Shown one piece after another: positions 8,848 through 17,716 of a DNA stretch of 64,000 nucleotides; positions within the stretch are counted from its first letter, which is position 1; each line of letters opens with the position of its first letter. The notes beneath the pieces are model-generated. The model ran no database searches. It saw only the letters and a list, made by a program, of their open reading frames with translations, and was not told where the DNA came from. This stretch comes from Salinibacter pepae (lineage in GTDB: Bacteria; Bacteroidota; Rhodothermia; Rhodothermales; Salinibacteraceae), in assembly GCF_947077775.1 (NCBI RefSeq), contig NZ_CAMTTE010000001.1:806001-870000 (forward strand). Direction: 5' to 3'. The position numbers and the translations under genes are program-made.

Positions 8848-9906
8848 TTATTCAGTGGAGAGCGCGTCCGTCCCGGCCGGGGCCGCCCTGGACTGATACT
8901 TCGGATGGTCCGTCCACGCCCGTGCGGACTCGTTCGCGTCGAGCAGGCGCTCGACCCTGCCGGTCCCCACCTTCGCCATAAAGTGGCGCATTTCACGTTC
9001 ATTCGGGGCGTGGCGCACAATGTCCTTCCACACGGCTCGCCCGCAGAGAAATCCGCTGGCCCCGGCGTCATTCGCAAACTTGAGGGTCTCGATAAACTCG
9101 TCGATCCCCACCCCTGAGCTGAGGATGACCCAGGGAACGCCCGCCGCGCGGTCGAGGCGCTCGCACGCCTGTTCGACCGTCTTGCGGTCGTACACCGCCT
9201 CCCCCGCCCCAAACGGCGCGTCCTGGTAGGCCCCCACAAACCGTAGATTGGCGGGAAACTCCAGCTTGAGAACGTCCACCTTGTACGCTGGATCGGAAAA
9301 CGTCTTGGCGGCGTCCGCGACGAGTGCAGGCTTTCGGCGCGCCTGCACGGCGGGCGTCCGTGCCGCCTCGCCCATCGGGTACGTGACGACCTCAAGAATG
9401 AAGGGCATCCCGGCTTCCTCGCAGGCCTCCCCCATCGACGCCACAATCTCTTGCTCGTGTCGATGCGTCTCTTCGGACGCGTCCGGATGATGATAGACCA
9501 GCAGCTTTATCGCATCGCCCCCGCTCCGCAAGGCTCGCCGAGGGGACCACGCCTCCAGCAGCCGGGTGCGCCGCTCGTCCTCCCCGACGGCGACGTAGCC
9601 CGTTTGCTCCCCCGAAAGGAGCACGCCCGTGGACGCCGGCAGAACATCGATCGACGCAGGATACCCGTACAGCGGATCGGTCAACAGACCACTCACCATG
9701 GGCGCGACCGCCTGGGTTACCACGCGTTTCACCTGTCGCAGTCGATCCGGGGCCACCTCGGCCGGCTCGGTGCCGTGCTCGCGAGCAAACATGCGGCGCA
9801 AGGAGCCGCGCTGGTCGACGGCAAGCATCGAAAAGCGGTCCGCAGCATCACTGAGTCGCTTGAGGCGGCGGTACTTTCCCGGCGCAAGGGGGTCCGGAAT
9901 CTGCAT
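8848..9906 (-). CDS. lacD: class I tagatose-1,6-bisphosphate aldolase, LacD-like
   Basis: The 352-aa cytoplasmic TIM-barrel enzyme resembles LacD. It is predicted to split tagatose-1,6-bisphosphate into dihydroxyacetone phosphate and glyceraldehyde-3-phosphate through a Schiff base, without a metal. The Schiff-base lysine is expected in YKVDVLKLEFPAN (K214), matching the LacD active-site strand. Other conserved stretches are MLAVDQRGSLRRMF near the N-terminus and VPWVILSSGVGIDEF. The gene lies 123 bp after the PfkB kinase and 136 bp before agaS. It supplies the aldolase step of the pathway by itself, which raises the question of what the KbaZ protein does. Confidence 0.9.
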   Translation of the reverse strand: MQIPDPLAPGKYRRLKRLSDAADRFSMLAVDQRGSLRRMFAREHGTEPAEVAPDRLRQVKRVVTQAVAPMVSGLLTDPLYGYPASIDVLPASTGVLLSGEQTGYVAVGEDERRTRLLEAWSPRRALRSGGDAIKLLVYHHPDASEETHRHEQEIVASMGEACEEAGMPFILEVVTYPMGEAARTPAVQARRKPALVADAAKTFSDPAYKVDVLKLEFPANLRFVGAYQDAPFGAGEAVYDRKTVEQACERLDRAAGVPWVILSSGVGIDEFIETLKFANDAGASGFLCGRAVWKDIVRHAPNEREMRHFMAKVGTGRVERLLDANESARAWTDHPKYQSRAAPAGTDALSTE

Positions 9907-10029
9907 GTTAAGGGGCTCAGTTCAAACACAAGCGCGATGGAAATCCAGCCCTGGAATGTCAAGGCATGGGCTCCCGGTTCCCGGTCCGGTGCGGGGGCAC
10001 GAACGCTTCGAACGTTCGGCCAAATGCCC

Positions 10030-10962
10030 TCATTCGAGGCGGGAAGCGGCAAACGACCGGAACCCGTCGACGTCCTCGAACGCCGCGGTCCCTCCGGGGC
10101 CCCGGGTCGAGTACGCCCCCGCCAGGAGGCCAAACGCGACGCATTCAGGGAGGGCCGCCCCCTTGAGATACTGCGCCAGGAACCCTGCATTGAAGCTGTC
10201 CCCGGCCCCCACGGCGTCGACAGGGTCGACCTGCGGGGCCGAGAACGACTGGAGCCGACCGTTGTGGTAGAGGGACGCCCCGTCGTCTCCCTGGGTCACA
10301 ACCACAGCCCCGGCCCGGTTTCCAAGCGCAGCCATGGCCTGATCGAGACGATCTTCGCCCGCGATGAGCCGCGCTTCGTCGTCGTTCGGGAGAAACACGT
10401 CCACCGCGTCGAGCACATCCAGAATACCGCCGCCCCACGTCTCGTCGGGGTCCCAGTTCGTATCGAGGGAGGTCGTGAGGCCTTCGGCTTTGGCGGTGCG
10501 GAAGAGCGTGCCCACGTCGGGCTGAAGTCCCGTCTGCAGGTAGAAGGAGGAGAGGTGCAGGTGGTCGGACTGGCCCACATAATCTAGGGGAACGTCCTCA
10601 AGGGTGAGGGCCTCCATGGCCCCGGGATACGTTATCATCCCCCGGTCGTCTCCGTGCGTGTAGATGACCGTCAGGCCCGTGGCCTCCTCCGACGTGGACT
10701 GTACGAACCGGCACTCGACGTTCCGCTCCTTCAGCCGCTCACGCACGAAGTCCCCGAAGGCATCGTTGCCGACCTGCCCGACAAACCCAACGTCCATCCC
10801 GATTGCGCTGGCGTTCGACGCCACGATTGCCGATGAGCTGCCCAGGGTCAGGGTCATGCCCTCCGCAACCCGCTCTTTCTCGAGGGCGGGACGGGCCTGC
10901 ACCCCCTCCATAATGAGGTCGGCATTGAGCTCCCCGACGACGATGAGGGATGGGGTCTGCAC
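10030..10962 (-). CDS. PfkB-family carbohydrate kinase (candidate tagatose-6-phosphate or amino-sugar kinase)
   Basis: This is a ribokinase-fold kinase of 310 aa from GTG 10962. The N-terminal glycine motif is LIVVGELNADLIMEG. The second PfkB signature DAVGAGDSFNAGF holds the predicted catalytic aspartate D255. The GTG start puts the fold at the N-terminus in the usual way. A TTG at 11055 would add a 31-residue Pro-rich leader that overlaps the spacer after susD and looks non-native. No clear ribosome-binding site supports either start. In a tagatose-6-phosphate pathway it could phosphorylate tagatose-6-phosphate (LacC role) or the incoming sugar. The sequence looks more like general ribokinase/KDG-kinase members than LacC, so the substrate stays open. 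Confidence 0.85.
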   Translation of the reverse strand: MQTPSLIVVGELNADLIMEGVQARPALEKERVAEGMTLTLGSSSAIVASNASAIGMDVGFVGQVGNDAFGDFVRERLKERNVECRFVQSTSEEATGLTVIYTHGDDRGMITYPGAMEALTLEDVPLDYVGQSDHLHLSSFYLQTGLQPDVGTLFRTAKAEGLTTSLDTNWDPDETWGGGILDVLDAVDVFLPNDDEARLIAGEDRLDQAMAALGNRAGAVVVTQGDDGASLYHNGRLQSFSAPQVDPVDAVGAGDSFNAGFLAQYLKGAALPECVAFGLLAGAYSTRGPGGTAAFEDVDGFRSFAASRLE

Positions 10963-11070
10963 GGTGGTGGCGGTCGGTGGGTGAGGAGTCGTGTAAGGCG
11001 GACTGCCCGGGAAGGCGTTCGAACGCACTGGGGCCCGATGCTTCGCGGGGGCCAAATGCCCCCGGATCCA

Positions 11071-12576
11071 CTAGGGGTTTTGTGTCATGCCGGTCAGCTC
11101 CACCTCGTCTTCCGGAAGGAAGTGGACCACACGCGGGTGATCGGCCGGAATGGTCTGTGTTGCGGGGGTGGTGGCGGCATTCAGGCCGGGCGCGATATTG
11201 GTTTTGGTGTGGATGCCGGGGTAGGACCGGACCATGTCCCGCCCGTTGCGCCAGAGGTCAATGGGCCGGTGTCCCTCAAAAGCCAGTTCGAGGCGGCGCT
11301 CGCGCAGCACGATGTCCAGGGCTGTCTGGGCCCCACCCAGGTCACGCATTTCGTAGAGCGCGTCGCCACTCAATCCGGCTCGCTTCCGAATCTTGTTCAC
11401 GTCATTGAGGGCTTTCTGGTCTCGGTCAAGCTTTGCACGGGCCTCCGCCCGGTTGAGATACATCTCGGCCAGCCGAAGAATCACAGGGGAGGACAGCGTT
11501 ACGTTGCCTCCCTGACCCGTGAACTTTTTGACGTAATAGACGGGGTATCCATTTCGCTCCTGGATATTCCCACTCTCGTCTCGCTTCGCCTCAATGAACC
11601 CGCGGCGATTGTCTTCAGGGTGCTGGCCCAAGAGATCGCGATACTCCTTCGAGGCGTACATTTCGCCCCATCCCTTGCCCGACGGGCTCGTGTAGTACAT
11701 CGATCCAATAGACCCAAAGTCTTTGTTATCCTCTTCGGTAAACTTGTACGCAAAGATGGTCTGCGAATTCTCCTCCGGCGGCCGGGTGGGCCACGTTACA
11801 TATTGCGCGGAGTCTTGGATCAGAGAATATCGCCCCGAATTGATGACCTTGTTTGCGTAGTCAATGGCCTTCTGGTTGTCTTCCCGGTACAGGTGCACGC
11901 GGGAGAGTAGTGCCTGGGCCACCTCTTTTGAGGCATACGCATTGGACTTCTCCCGTGTCATGAGGTCTGCCGCCCGCTTCAGGTCCTCAACGACGAAGTC
12001 GTACACCTCTCCGACGGTACTGCGCGGGGCCTTCGCGTCGGTATCGGGTGACTTGGCGATGGGGACGCCAAGATTGTCTCGTCCCTGCGAGTAGGGCCGC
12101 CCGAAGACATTCACGAGTTGAAAGTGCACCAGGGCCCGCAGGAAGTAATTTTCTCCCAGCAGCTGATCCCGCTTCGCCGATTGCCCCGCTTCGACTTCGT
12201 CGATCACCCGATTGGCTCCGTAGATCGCCTCGTATCCCAGGGTCCAGATGTTGCTGGCACTGGTCTGATTCTTCTTGTGCCCGAGGGTGTAGGAGTAAAA
12301 CAGCGGATCCGTCGTCGCACCACTCAACGAGACGTTGTCTCCCGGAAACTCTTTCATGTAGAAGAGGTGACGGGCGTAATGGTAGTAGCCTCCGCTCACA
12401 AAGCGGTTGTAATTGCCCTGTGTGGCCGCTCTGAGACCGTCGAGCGAGGTTACCACCTCTTCGGGAGGAAGCCGGTCTTTCGGGCTTACGTTGCTGGGCC
12501 CATCACAGCCAACAACGGCCACCATGAGGATGAGGAAAAACAGTACGCGAGGAACGGGTCGGCCCTGAGAAGTCAT
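11071..12576 (-). CDS. susD: SusD/RagB-family outer-membrane glycan-binding lipoprotein
   Basis: This 501-aa lipoprotein has a signal peptide ending in the lipobox VVGC (Cys24), expected to anchor it at the outer-membrane surface. The body has the helical TPR-rich SusD layout: an N-terminal region with NYNRFVSGGYYHYARHLFY, a central segment with RALVHFQLVNVFGRPYSQG, and the typical C-terminal RRLELAFEGHRPIDLWRNG. SusD proteins capture glycans and act as a lid on the partner SusC transporter. The gene follows susC by 125 bp. It precedes the catabolic genes, so substrate capture and catabolism share one transcription direction. Confidence 0.94.
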   Translation of the reverse strand: MTSQGRPVPRVLFFLILMVAVVGCDGPSNVSPKDRLPPEEVVTSLDGLRAATQGNYNRFVSGGYYHYARHLFYMKEFPGDNVSLSGATTDPLFYSYTLGHKKNQTSASNIWTLGYEAIYGANRVIDEVEAGQSAKRDQLLGENYFLRALVHFQLVNVFGRPYSQGRDNLGVPIAKSPDTDAKAPRSTVGEVYDFVVEDLKRAADLMTREKSNAYASKEVAQALLSRVHLYREDNQKAIDYANKVINSGRYSLIQDSAQYVTWPTRPPEENSQTIFAYKFTEEDNKDFGSIGSMYYTSPSGKGWGEMYASKEYRDLLGQHPEDNRRGFIEAKRDESGNIQERNGYPVYYVKKFTGQGGNVTLSSPVILRLAEMYLNRAEARAKLDRDQKALNDVNKIRKRAGLSGDALYEMRDLGGAQTALDIVLRERRLELAFEGHRPIDLWRNGRDMVRSYPGIHTKTNIAPGLNAATTPATQTIPADHPRVVHFLPEDEVELTGMTQNP

Positions 12577-12701
12577 GTCCAGAGTGTTTTGATTGTCCAG
12601 GTTGACCGAAATGGCTTCGGCGACGGAGGATGTGTGGGACCCCCCACCCCCTCGTGAGGAGGCAGGCCTTCGTCCCGGGATTACAGGTGCATCGCGGGGG
12701 A

Positions 12702-15700
12702 CTAAAAGCGGACCCCGAGTCCGAAGATCACCTTTCGACTAATCGGGTATTTTGTGCCAGCAACGCCGTCGAGCCCCACCTCCGGATCCATTCCCGAGAA
12801 GTCGGTGAACGTAAGGAGGTTGTCGCCGCTCACGTACACGCTCGCCGACCGCAGATTCACCGAGCGAGTCCACGCACTCGGGAGGTCGTACGACAGCCGC
12901 ACATTCTTCAGTCGCAGGTAGGTCCCGTCCTCGATATACCGGGACGATACGTCGTTCGAGTTGCTGTTCCCCCCTGCGACCGGCTTGGGGTGGGTCGCGT
13001 CGTCCCCCGGCTCCTGCCAGCGGCTCCAATCGTCCTCGAGCTCCATGTAGTTGTAGGTCAGGTAGCCCCCATCGGAATCGAAGAGCTCGCGGGCGCTGTG
13101 GTAGACCTTGTTGCCGTAGACGAAGTTGAAGAACGTGCTCAGCGTGATGCCTTTGTATTCGACCGTGTTGCGCAGCCCGCCGGTGAAGTCGGGACTGGCG
13201 CTGCCGAGCATCTGCAGGGTCGCCTCGTTGTAATTGCTGGTCAACTCGGTGTCGACCACCTTCCCTTGGTCGTTCGTGATCTGCTTTTCCCACAGGGGCT
13301 TTCCGGTTTGGGGATCCACACCAGCCCACTTGCGCATGTACCAGGTCCGAATTTCTCCGCCCTCCTGCAGTCGCTGATTGGCGTTGGGCACGTCGAGCAC
13401 GGGCTCTCCCCCGGCCAGCTCAAGCACCTCGTTGCTGTTGAATCCAATGTTGAAGTCTGTCGTCCAGCGGACGCCCTCTTGGAGATTGATGGTCGAAAGC
13501 GATACTTCGAGCCCCTGATTCCGGACCTTCCCCACGTTTTGAATCTGACTGGTGTACCCGGTCACGGAGGGTTGGGGGACGTTCTGAAGCAGGTCGTCGT
13601 TGATCCGGCGGTACGCGTCCACGCTGAGGTCGACGCGGTCGAAGACGCTCAGGTCGACGCCGACGTTGGTCTTGCGGGCGATCTCCCAGGTCAAATCGGG
13701 ATTGCCTTGCTGGGTCGCCCGGGCCCCAATTTCGCCGTTGTAGGGCGCCGCGAAGTCGTAGAGCTCCCGCGCGACGAAATTCCCGATGCTCGCGTTCCCC
13801 GTCGTTCCGTAACTGGCCCGAAGCTTGAGCTCTTGAACCCAGTCCCGCCCCTCGAGAAAGGGTTCGTTGTTGAGCGCCCAGGAGCCGGCAATCGAGTAGA
13901 AGTTTCCGTACCGGTTGTTTTCCCCAAACTTCGAGGACCCGTCTCGCCGGAAGGACACCGACGCGAAGTAGGTCCGGTCGTAGTTGTAGTTGAACTGGCT
14001 AAATCCGGAAATAAAGTTGCTTTTCGTGATCGTGCCCTGGACGCTCAGGGCCTCGGCCGACACGTCAAGGGCACGGAGGTTGGGGAAGACCCCTCCTCCC
14101 TCGGCGTCAAATCCGCTATAGTGATTGTTCTCGTACTCAAACCCGAGAATGCCTCCGGTGCTGTGCTTTCCCACACTCCGATCAAACGAGAACTGGCTGG
14201 ACGACAGAAGGGTCGTGCTCTCCGCGTAGGAATTGAACAGCTCCCCGTCGTTGTCACCGCCCACCTGGGTCCGAATGTCTCGATACTGATCCGCGTCGTC
14301 TCGTTGAAGGGTGACCTGATTCGTGGTCTCGAACGACACCCAGGACGTGAGGCTGTAGTCGAGCTTTAGCGTGCCGTTGAAGTCGTACTGCCGGCTTTTG
14401 TCCTCGTTGTACTGAAGTGGGTAGAGAAAATTCGTGTTGTCCCGCCCAATCCAATCGCTCTCCCGACCAGTACGGAGGGATCCATCCTCCGATCGAGGTG
14501 CGTCCCACGGGAGATTCGTGTACGCTTCGTAGAGCGCCCCCGTCGGATTATTTGCTTCGTCGGTGTATCGCCCGTTGAGACGAGTGTCAACGGTAAAGTC
14601 CTCCGTGACGGAGTGATTGACGTTGACCCGCCCGCCAAACCGGGTCAACTCGTCTTCCGCAAGGGTTCCTTCCTCGCGGTAGACATTGCCGGACAGATAA
14701 AATGACGTGTTCTCGCTCCCGCCCGTGACGGACGCTTCAATGCTGTTGGTCATGGCCGTCCGGAAGGCAAGGTTCTGCCAGTCCGTATTTTGACTAAAGT
14801 CTCGGTCTGCGTAGGCCGATCCCATCTGGTCGTGAAGCCCTTCCAGCTGGGAAGCGTCCATGACGCTGAAGTTGCCCGTCGTCTTCCCGTTGAAGCCTGT
14901 GCTTGCCTGAATGCTCACTTCAGTCTCACTGCCCCGCTCCCCCTGCTTCGTGTTGATAAGCACCACGCCGTTGGCCGCCCGCGAGCCGTAAAGGGCACTC
15001 GCAGCCGCGTCCTTGAGAACCGTTACCGATTTGATGTTGCTGGGGTCGGGCAGCACGCCTCCGGAAATGGTTCCGTCGACCACGTAGAGCGGATCCGCGC
15101 CGGCGCTGATGGACCCCGTCCCGCGAATCCGGACTGTCGGGTCTGCTCCGGGGTCCCCGGATCCCGTCGTCACATACAGCCCCGAGCTCTTGCCCTGAAG
15201 CAAACTGGTCGCGTCGTTGACCGTCACGTCGTCCAACTCGGCCTCCCCGACGGTCTCCACCGAGCTCGTAATCTCGCGACGAGACTTCTCCGTGTACCCG
15301 ACCACAACCGTCTCTTCAAGGTTTTGCACGGACGGCCGAAGAGCGAAACGTACCTGCGTCGTCTCCCCACTGGCAACGGTGACCTCACGAACTTCGGCCT
15401 GAAACCCAATGAACGACGCTTTCAGGGTGTACTGTCCAGGGGCCACGTTCTCGATGGAAAACGTCCCCTCGGCTCCCGTGGCCGTGCCCTCGTCGCTGCC
15501 CTGGGCCACGACGTTGGCCCCCGGCAGCGGCTCCCCATTGTTTGTGGACGTGACACGCCCCTCAATTCGCCCCCCTTCCTGCCCCAAGGCCTCTCCTGGC
15601 ATTACTAGAAGGAGGCCCAGAAGGGCGCCCCCCGCGCCGAGCAAGGCGACGCCCGCGAGGCCCCCAGCCCTTTGATAAGACCATCGTTGACGGGCCATTC

Positions 15701-15737
15701 TCGTCAGCCCCCGGAGAAGTTGGACAGCACAATCCAT
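12702..15737 (-). CDS. susC: SusC/RagA-family TonB-linked outer-membrane transporter
   Basis: The 1011-aa protein from ATG 15737 starts with a long basic and hydrophobic signal region ending near GEALGQ. A carboxypeptidase-regulatory-like beta domain (RIEGRVTSTNNGEPLPGANV, about residues 54-140) follows. A TonB-box-like stretch (LEETVVVGYTEKSR) and the plug with the family SusC signature come next (DPTVRIRGTGSI, DPLYVVDG, LKDAAASALYGSRAANGV). A 22-strand barrel ends in an aromatic-terminated strand (FGLGVRF). ATG 15737 was chosen over upstream starts because the preceding residues are Pro/Glu-rich and non-signal-like. It is the first gene of the PUL, with a promoter about 150 bp upstream. Homologues import oligosaccharides with SusD; the GalNAc-glycan specificity is inferred from the downstream genes. 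Confidence 0.94.
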   Translation of the reverse strand: MDCAVQLLRGLTRMARQRWSYQRAGGLAGVALLGAGGALLGLLLVMPGEALGQEGGRIEGRVTSTNNGEPLPGANVVAQGSDEGTATGAEGTFSIENVAPGQYTLKASFIGFQAEVREVTVASGETTQVRFALRPSVQNLEETVVVGYTEKSRREITSSVETVGEAELDDVTVNDATSLLQGKSSGLYVTTGSGDPGADPTVRIRGTGSISAGADPLYVVDGTISGGVLPDPSNIKSVTVLKDAAASALYGSRAANGVVLINTKQGERGSETEVSIQASTGFNGKTTGNFSVMDASQLEGLHDQMGSAYADRDFSQNTDWQNLAFRTAMTNSIEASVTGGSENTSFYLSGNVYREEGTLAEDELTRFGGRVNVNHSVTEDFTVDTRLNGRYTDEANNPTGALYEAYTNLPWDAPRSEDGSLRTGRESDWIGRDNTNFLYPLQYNEDKSRQYDFNGTLKLDYSLTSWVSFETTNQVTLQRDDADQYRDIRTQVGGDNDGELFNSYAESTTLLSSSQFSFDRSVGKHSTGGILGFEYENNHYSGFDAEGGGVFPNLRALDVSAEALSVQGTITKSNFISGFSQFNYNYDRTYFASVSFRRDGSSKFGENNRYGNFYSIAGSWALNNEPFLEGRDWVQELKLRASYGTTGNASIGNFVARELYDFAAPYNGEIGARATQQGNPDLTWEIARKTNVGVDLSVFDRVDLSVDAYRRINDDLLQNVPQPSVTGYTSQIQNVGKVRNQGLEVSLSTINLQEGVRWTTDFNIGFNSNEVLELAGGEPVLDVPNANQRLQEGGEIRTWYMRKWAGVDPQTGKPLWEKQITNDQGKVVDTELTSNYNEATLQMLGSASPDFTGGLRNTVEYKGITLSTFFNFVYGNKVYHSARELFDSDGGYLTYNYMELEDDWSRWQEPGDDATHPKPVAGGNSNSNDVSSRYIEDGTYLRLKNVRLSYDLPSAWTRSVNLRSASVYVSGDNLLTFTDFSGMDPEVGLDGVAGTKYPISRKVIFGLGVRF

Positions 15738-15894
15738 CGTGATTGCTTCGGTTGTCTGTTCGGCAGGACCTTGTGGTGGTTGAGCCGACCGACCTCTGCG
15801 AGCCCGGAAGGCACCAGTTTGAGTCGGCTCAGGGACGCTCTCCTCGTCTGGCACGTGTCCTTCGGGCGAGCTTCATCTACAATTTCACAGTCAC

Positions 15895-15923
15895 TTGTTA
15901 ACGCTAGCATTACAAACCGTCAA
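15895..15923 (-). promoter_or_regulatory. putative sigma70-like promoter of the susC-led locus
   Basis: On the minus strand a TTGACG hexamer (15918-15923) is followed after exactly 17 bp by TAACAA (15895-15900). The element sits in the only markedly AT-rich stretch of this intergenic region (about 15,885-15,970). It would start transcription near 15,887, leaving a leader of about 150 nt before susC. It was read by eye and there is no expression evidence. Confidence 0.5.
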
Positions 15924-15966
15924 CTTTTTTCTTGCGAAAATATTTTGTTTAACATTATCTTAACTC

Positions 15967-15979
15967 AAACGAAACGAAA
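15967..15979 (-). promoter_or_regulatory. putative DeoR/AgaR-type operator upstream of susC
   Basis: Read on the minus strand the site is TTTCGTTTCGTTT, two overlapping TTTCG repeats. It agrees at every position with the TTTCRTTTYRTTT core of the E. coli AgaR operator consensus as I recall it; the flanking consensus positions agree only partly. It lies about 45 bp upstream of the proposed -35 element. A DeoR-family regulator gene lies 5.6 kb upstream. Confidence 0.45.
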
Positions 15980-16831
15980 AAAGGCCTTTGGGGAGCCCAA
16001 TACAGGTCTGGGTTTCGTATCGAAAGAGCGCGATCCCGCAATCTGATAGACGGCCCCGCCCCAAAACACCCCGCCACCGTTCGAATACGGCCCTGGCGTC
16101 TGGCGCACTGCCCGAGGAATCCCTCCTTTGCGCTACCGTCTTGCCGCGGGGCCCCCGGCGAGTTGGCCGTTGAGAGAACGTCGCTGACGTTCGCCAACCG
16201 AGGGAGAGGGGGTCGGAAGGCCTCACCTGGCACGAAGACGTGTGGCCCCACAGGCCAGTCGGACAACCGGGCCGTTCTCGTAGGGCCGATCGTGCATGTC
16301 CGGGTGCCACCGCGAGTGCGCCGGCGGGCAAGAACAGTACGGGCATCGATCCCCCGCTTCTGCGGATCAGTGGCCATGGCCGCCCGACTGTTGTTGAGGG
16401 TGGGCCCCGACGGCCCGCATAGATCAACCATGCGGCCCCGACAGGACAAACGGGACGCCAAGGGACCGGTCCCCCCAAGAAAGTCGGGGACGGGTGATGC
16501 TACCGCCCAGGGGGCCCGGACTGCCACAGACGGGCCTTCGGGGGACAAAACGAGCCCGGAGGCCGCAAGACCACGGGACGGGCCTCTGGGCCGCGCACCC
16601 GTCAGTGCCGTGCAGCCGGCGCTTCCCTGCGCCTCGTCGACTCGTCCGACGGTGTGGCCGTCCACCGGCGATCATTCGTCCCGTCGGGCGGCGTCACGGG
16701 GCGGTCTCTGAATCGACCTGATGGATGATCTGTCGGCGCTCTCTGGGGGCGGCTTCGCAACCAGCCCAAGAGATTGTCTTGATTTCAGGCTCCGGTAACG
16801 GGCACCAAAAAACAGAAGGGAATGAGTCAGC
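15980..16831. other. intergenic region without a supported gene
   Basis: About 850 bp between the susC control region and the IS5-like remnant. Open frames exist on both strands, but their translations are Arg/Pro/Gly-rich, lack recognisable motifs and look like GC-rich chance frames. No RNA gene or clear terminator was seen. Confidence 0.6.
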
Positions 16832-17210
16832 ATGCCCCTCCGACAACGAACAATCGGATCCATGCGCCAGAAGCGCTACGGCCCCGCCCACTCGGGTCCC
16901 AGCGGGAACGGTCAGCCGCTTTTCCACGACCGGTCACAGGCGGAGCTCCCCCCTTGCTACCACGTGTTGGATGCAATTCTGCACGTAGTTAAGCCAGGAA
17001 CGCAGTGGCGCGTTTTGCCCAATGAATTTACCCCATACCAAACGCTCTAGTATGGTTTCCAGCGGCGGCGCGAGGACGGACGAATCTCCTGCATTTTGAG
17101 CATCACATGCAGGTCGGTCCAGAGACGAACCGGGCGGCGTGGAGCACCCGGTGCGCTGACTATTGGCTGCCAGTCGGCGTCCAGCGCGCGGGCAGGGCCC
17201 TGCAGCTTCT
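16832..17210 (+). pseudogene. decayed IS5-family transposase (DUF4096-type N-terminus)
   Basis: A frame from 16832 carries YHVLDAILHVVKPGTQWRVL then PNEFTPYQTL, matching the N-terminal DUF4096 domain of IS5-group transposases. It ends at a TAG at 17048. Reading on past that stop in the same frame gives YGFQRRREDGRI and RRTGRR...ALTIGCQSA, which match the next part of such transposases (REDGRIE..., then DSQSV). The DDE catalytic core is not recognisable. The element is therefore truncated and carries a nonsense mutation. No terminal inverted repeats or target duplication were identified. Confidence 0.7.
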
Positions 17211-17716
17211 CAGACCGGCAGCCTCCGGCTTGGGTCGAGTGGAGAGGGCCTTTGCAAACCAATCCTTCTAAACTCTCGAAACGCCCTTGCAGAAGGAGGG
17301 TGCCTGGGAGCCCCACGTTGTGAAATCTGGCGACGGCCCCGGCTTTCTCGTGGACCCAACGTGACCGGTCGCCCAACGGAACTTACCGATGGGTCGGAGA
17401 CCGGCGGCAGCCGGTCCGGACGCATGAGCGGCGGACCGACCCCAAAGAGACGATGGTCAAGCCTGCTACGCCCCGCATTGCCCTTGGTCGGCCCAATTAA
17501 AGATCAAAGCAGGTTCTGGGCACCTTCTGGGCCTCGCAACCCGTGCAGTCGTGTCGTCGGGGCGCCGCTGGCGCTGGGTCCGTTCGTCGACAACGCCTCG
17601 AGAAGCGGCATTCTCTGCCCCTCGTGGATGTCTCGGATCATCGGATGGGGTGGGCTGGTGAGCCGGACGCAACATCGCTCAAACAGCGCCCGTCACTGCT
17701 TGCCGGACCGCGGTTC
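17211..17716. other. intergenic region without a supported gene
   Basis: About 500 bp between the IS5-like remnant and the 3' end of the chemoreceptor gene. It probably includes further decayed mobile-element DNA, but no residual reading frame could be recognised. No clear terminator was found for the convergent chemoreceptor gene. Confidence 0.5.

Noticed and set aside
8712-9446. Upstream extension of the AgaS frame into the aldolase gene
   Set aside because: The first 245 codons are a shadow of lacD in another frame. AgaS homologues begin near ATG 8711.
15955-16710. Long open frames on both strands upstream of susC
   Set aside because: Their translations are low-complexity Arg/Gly/Pro-rich sequences, and one overlaps the AT-rich promoter area.
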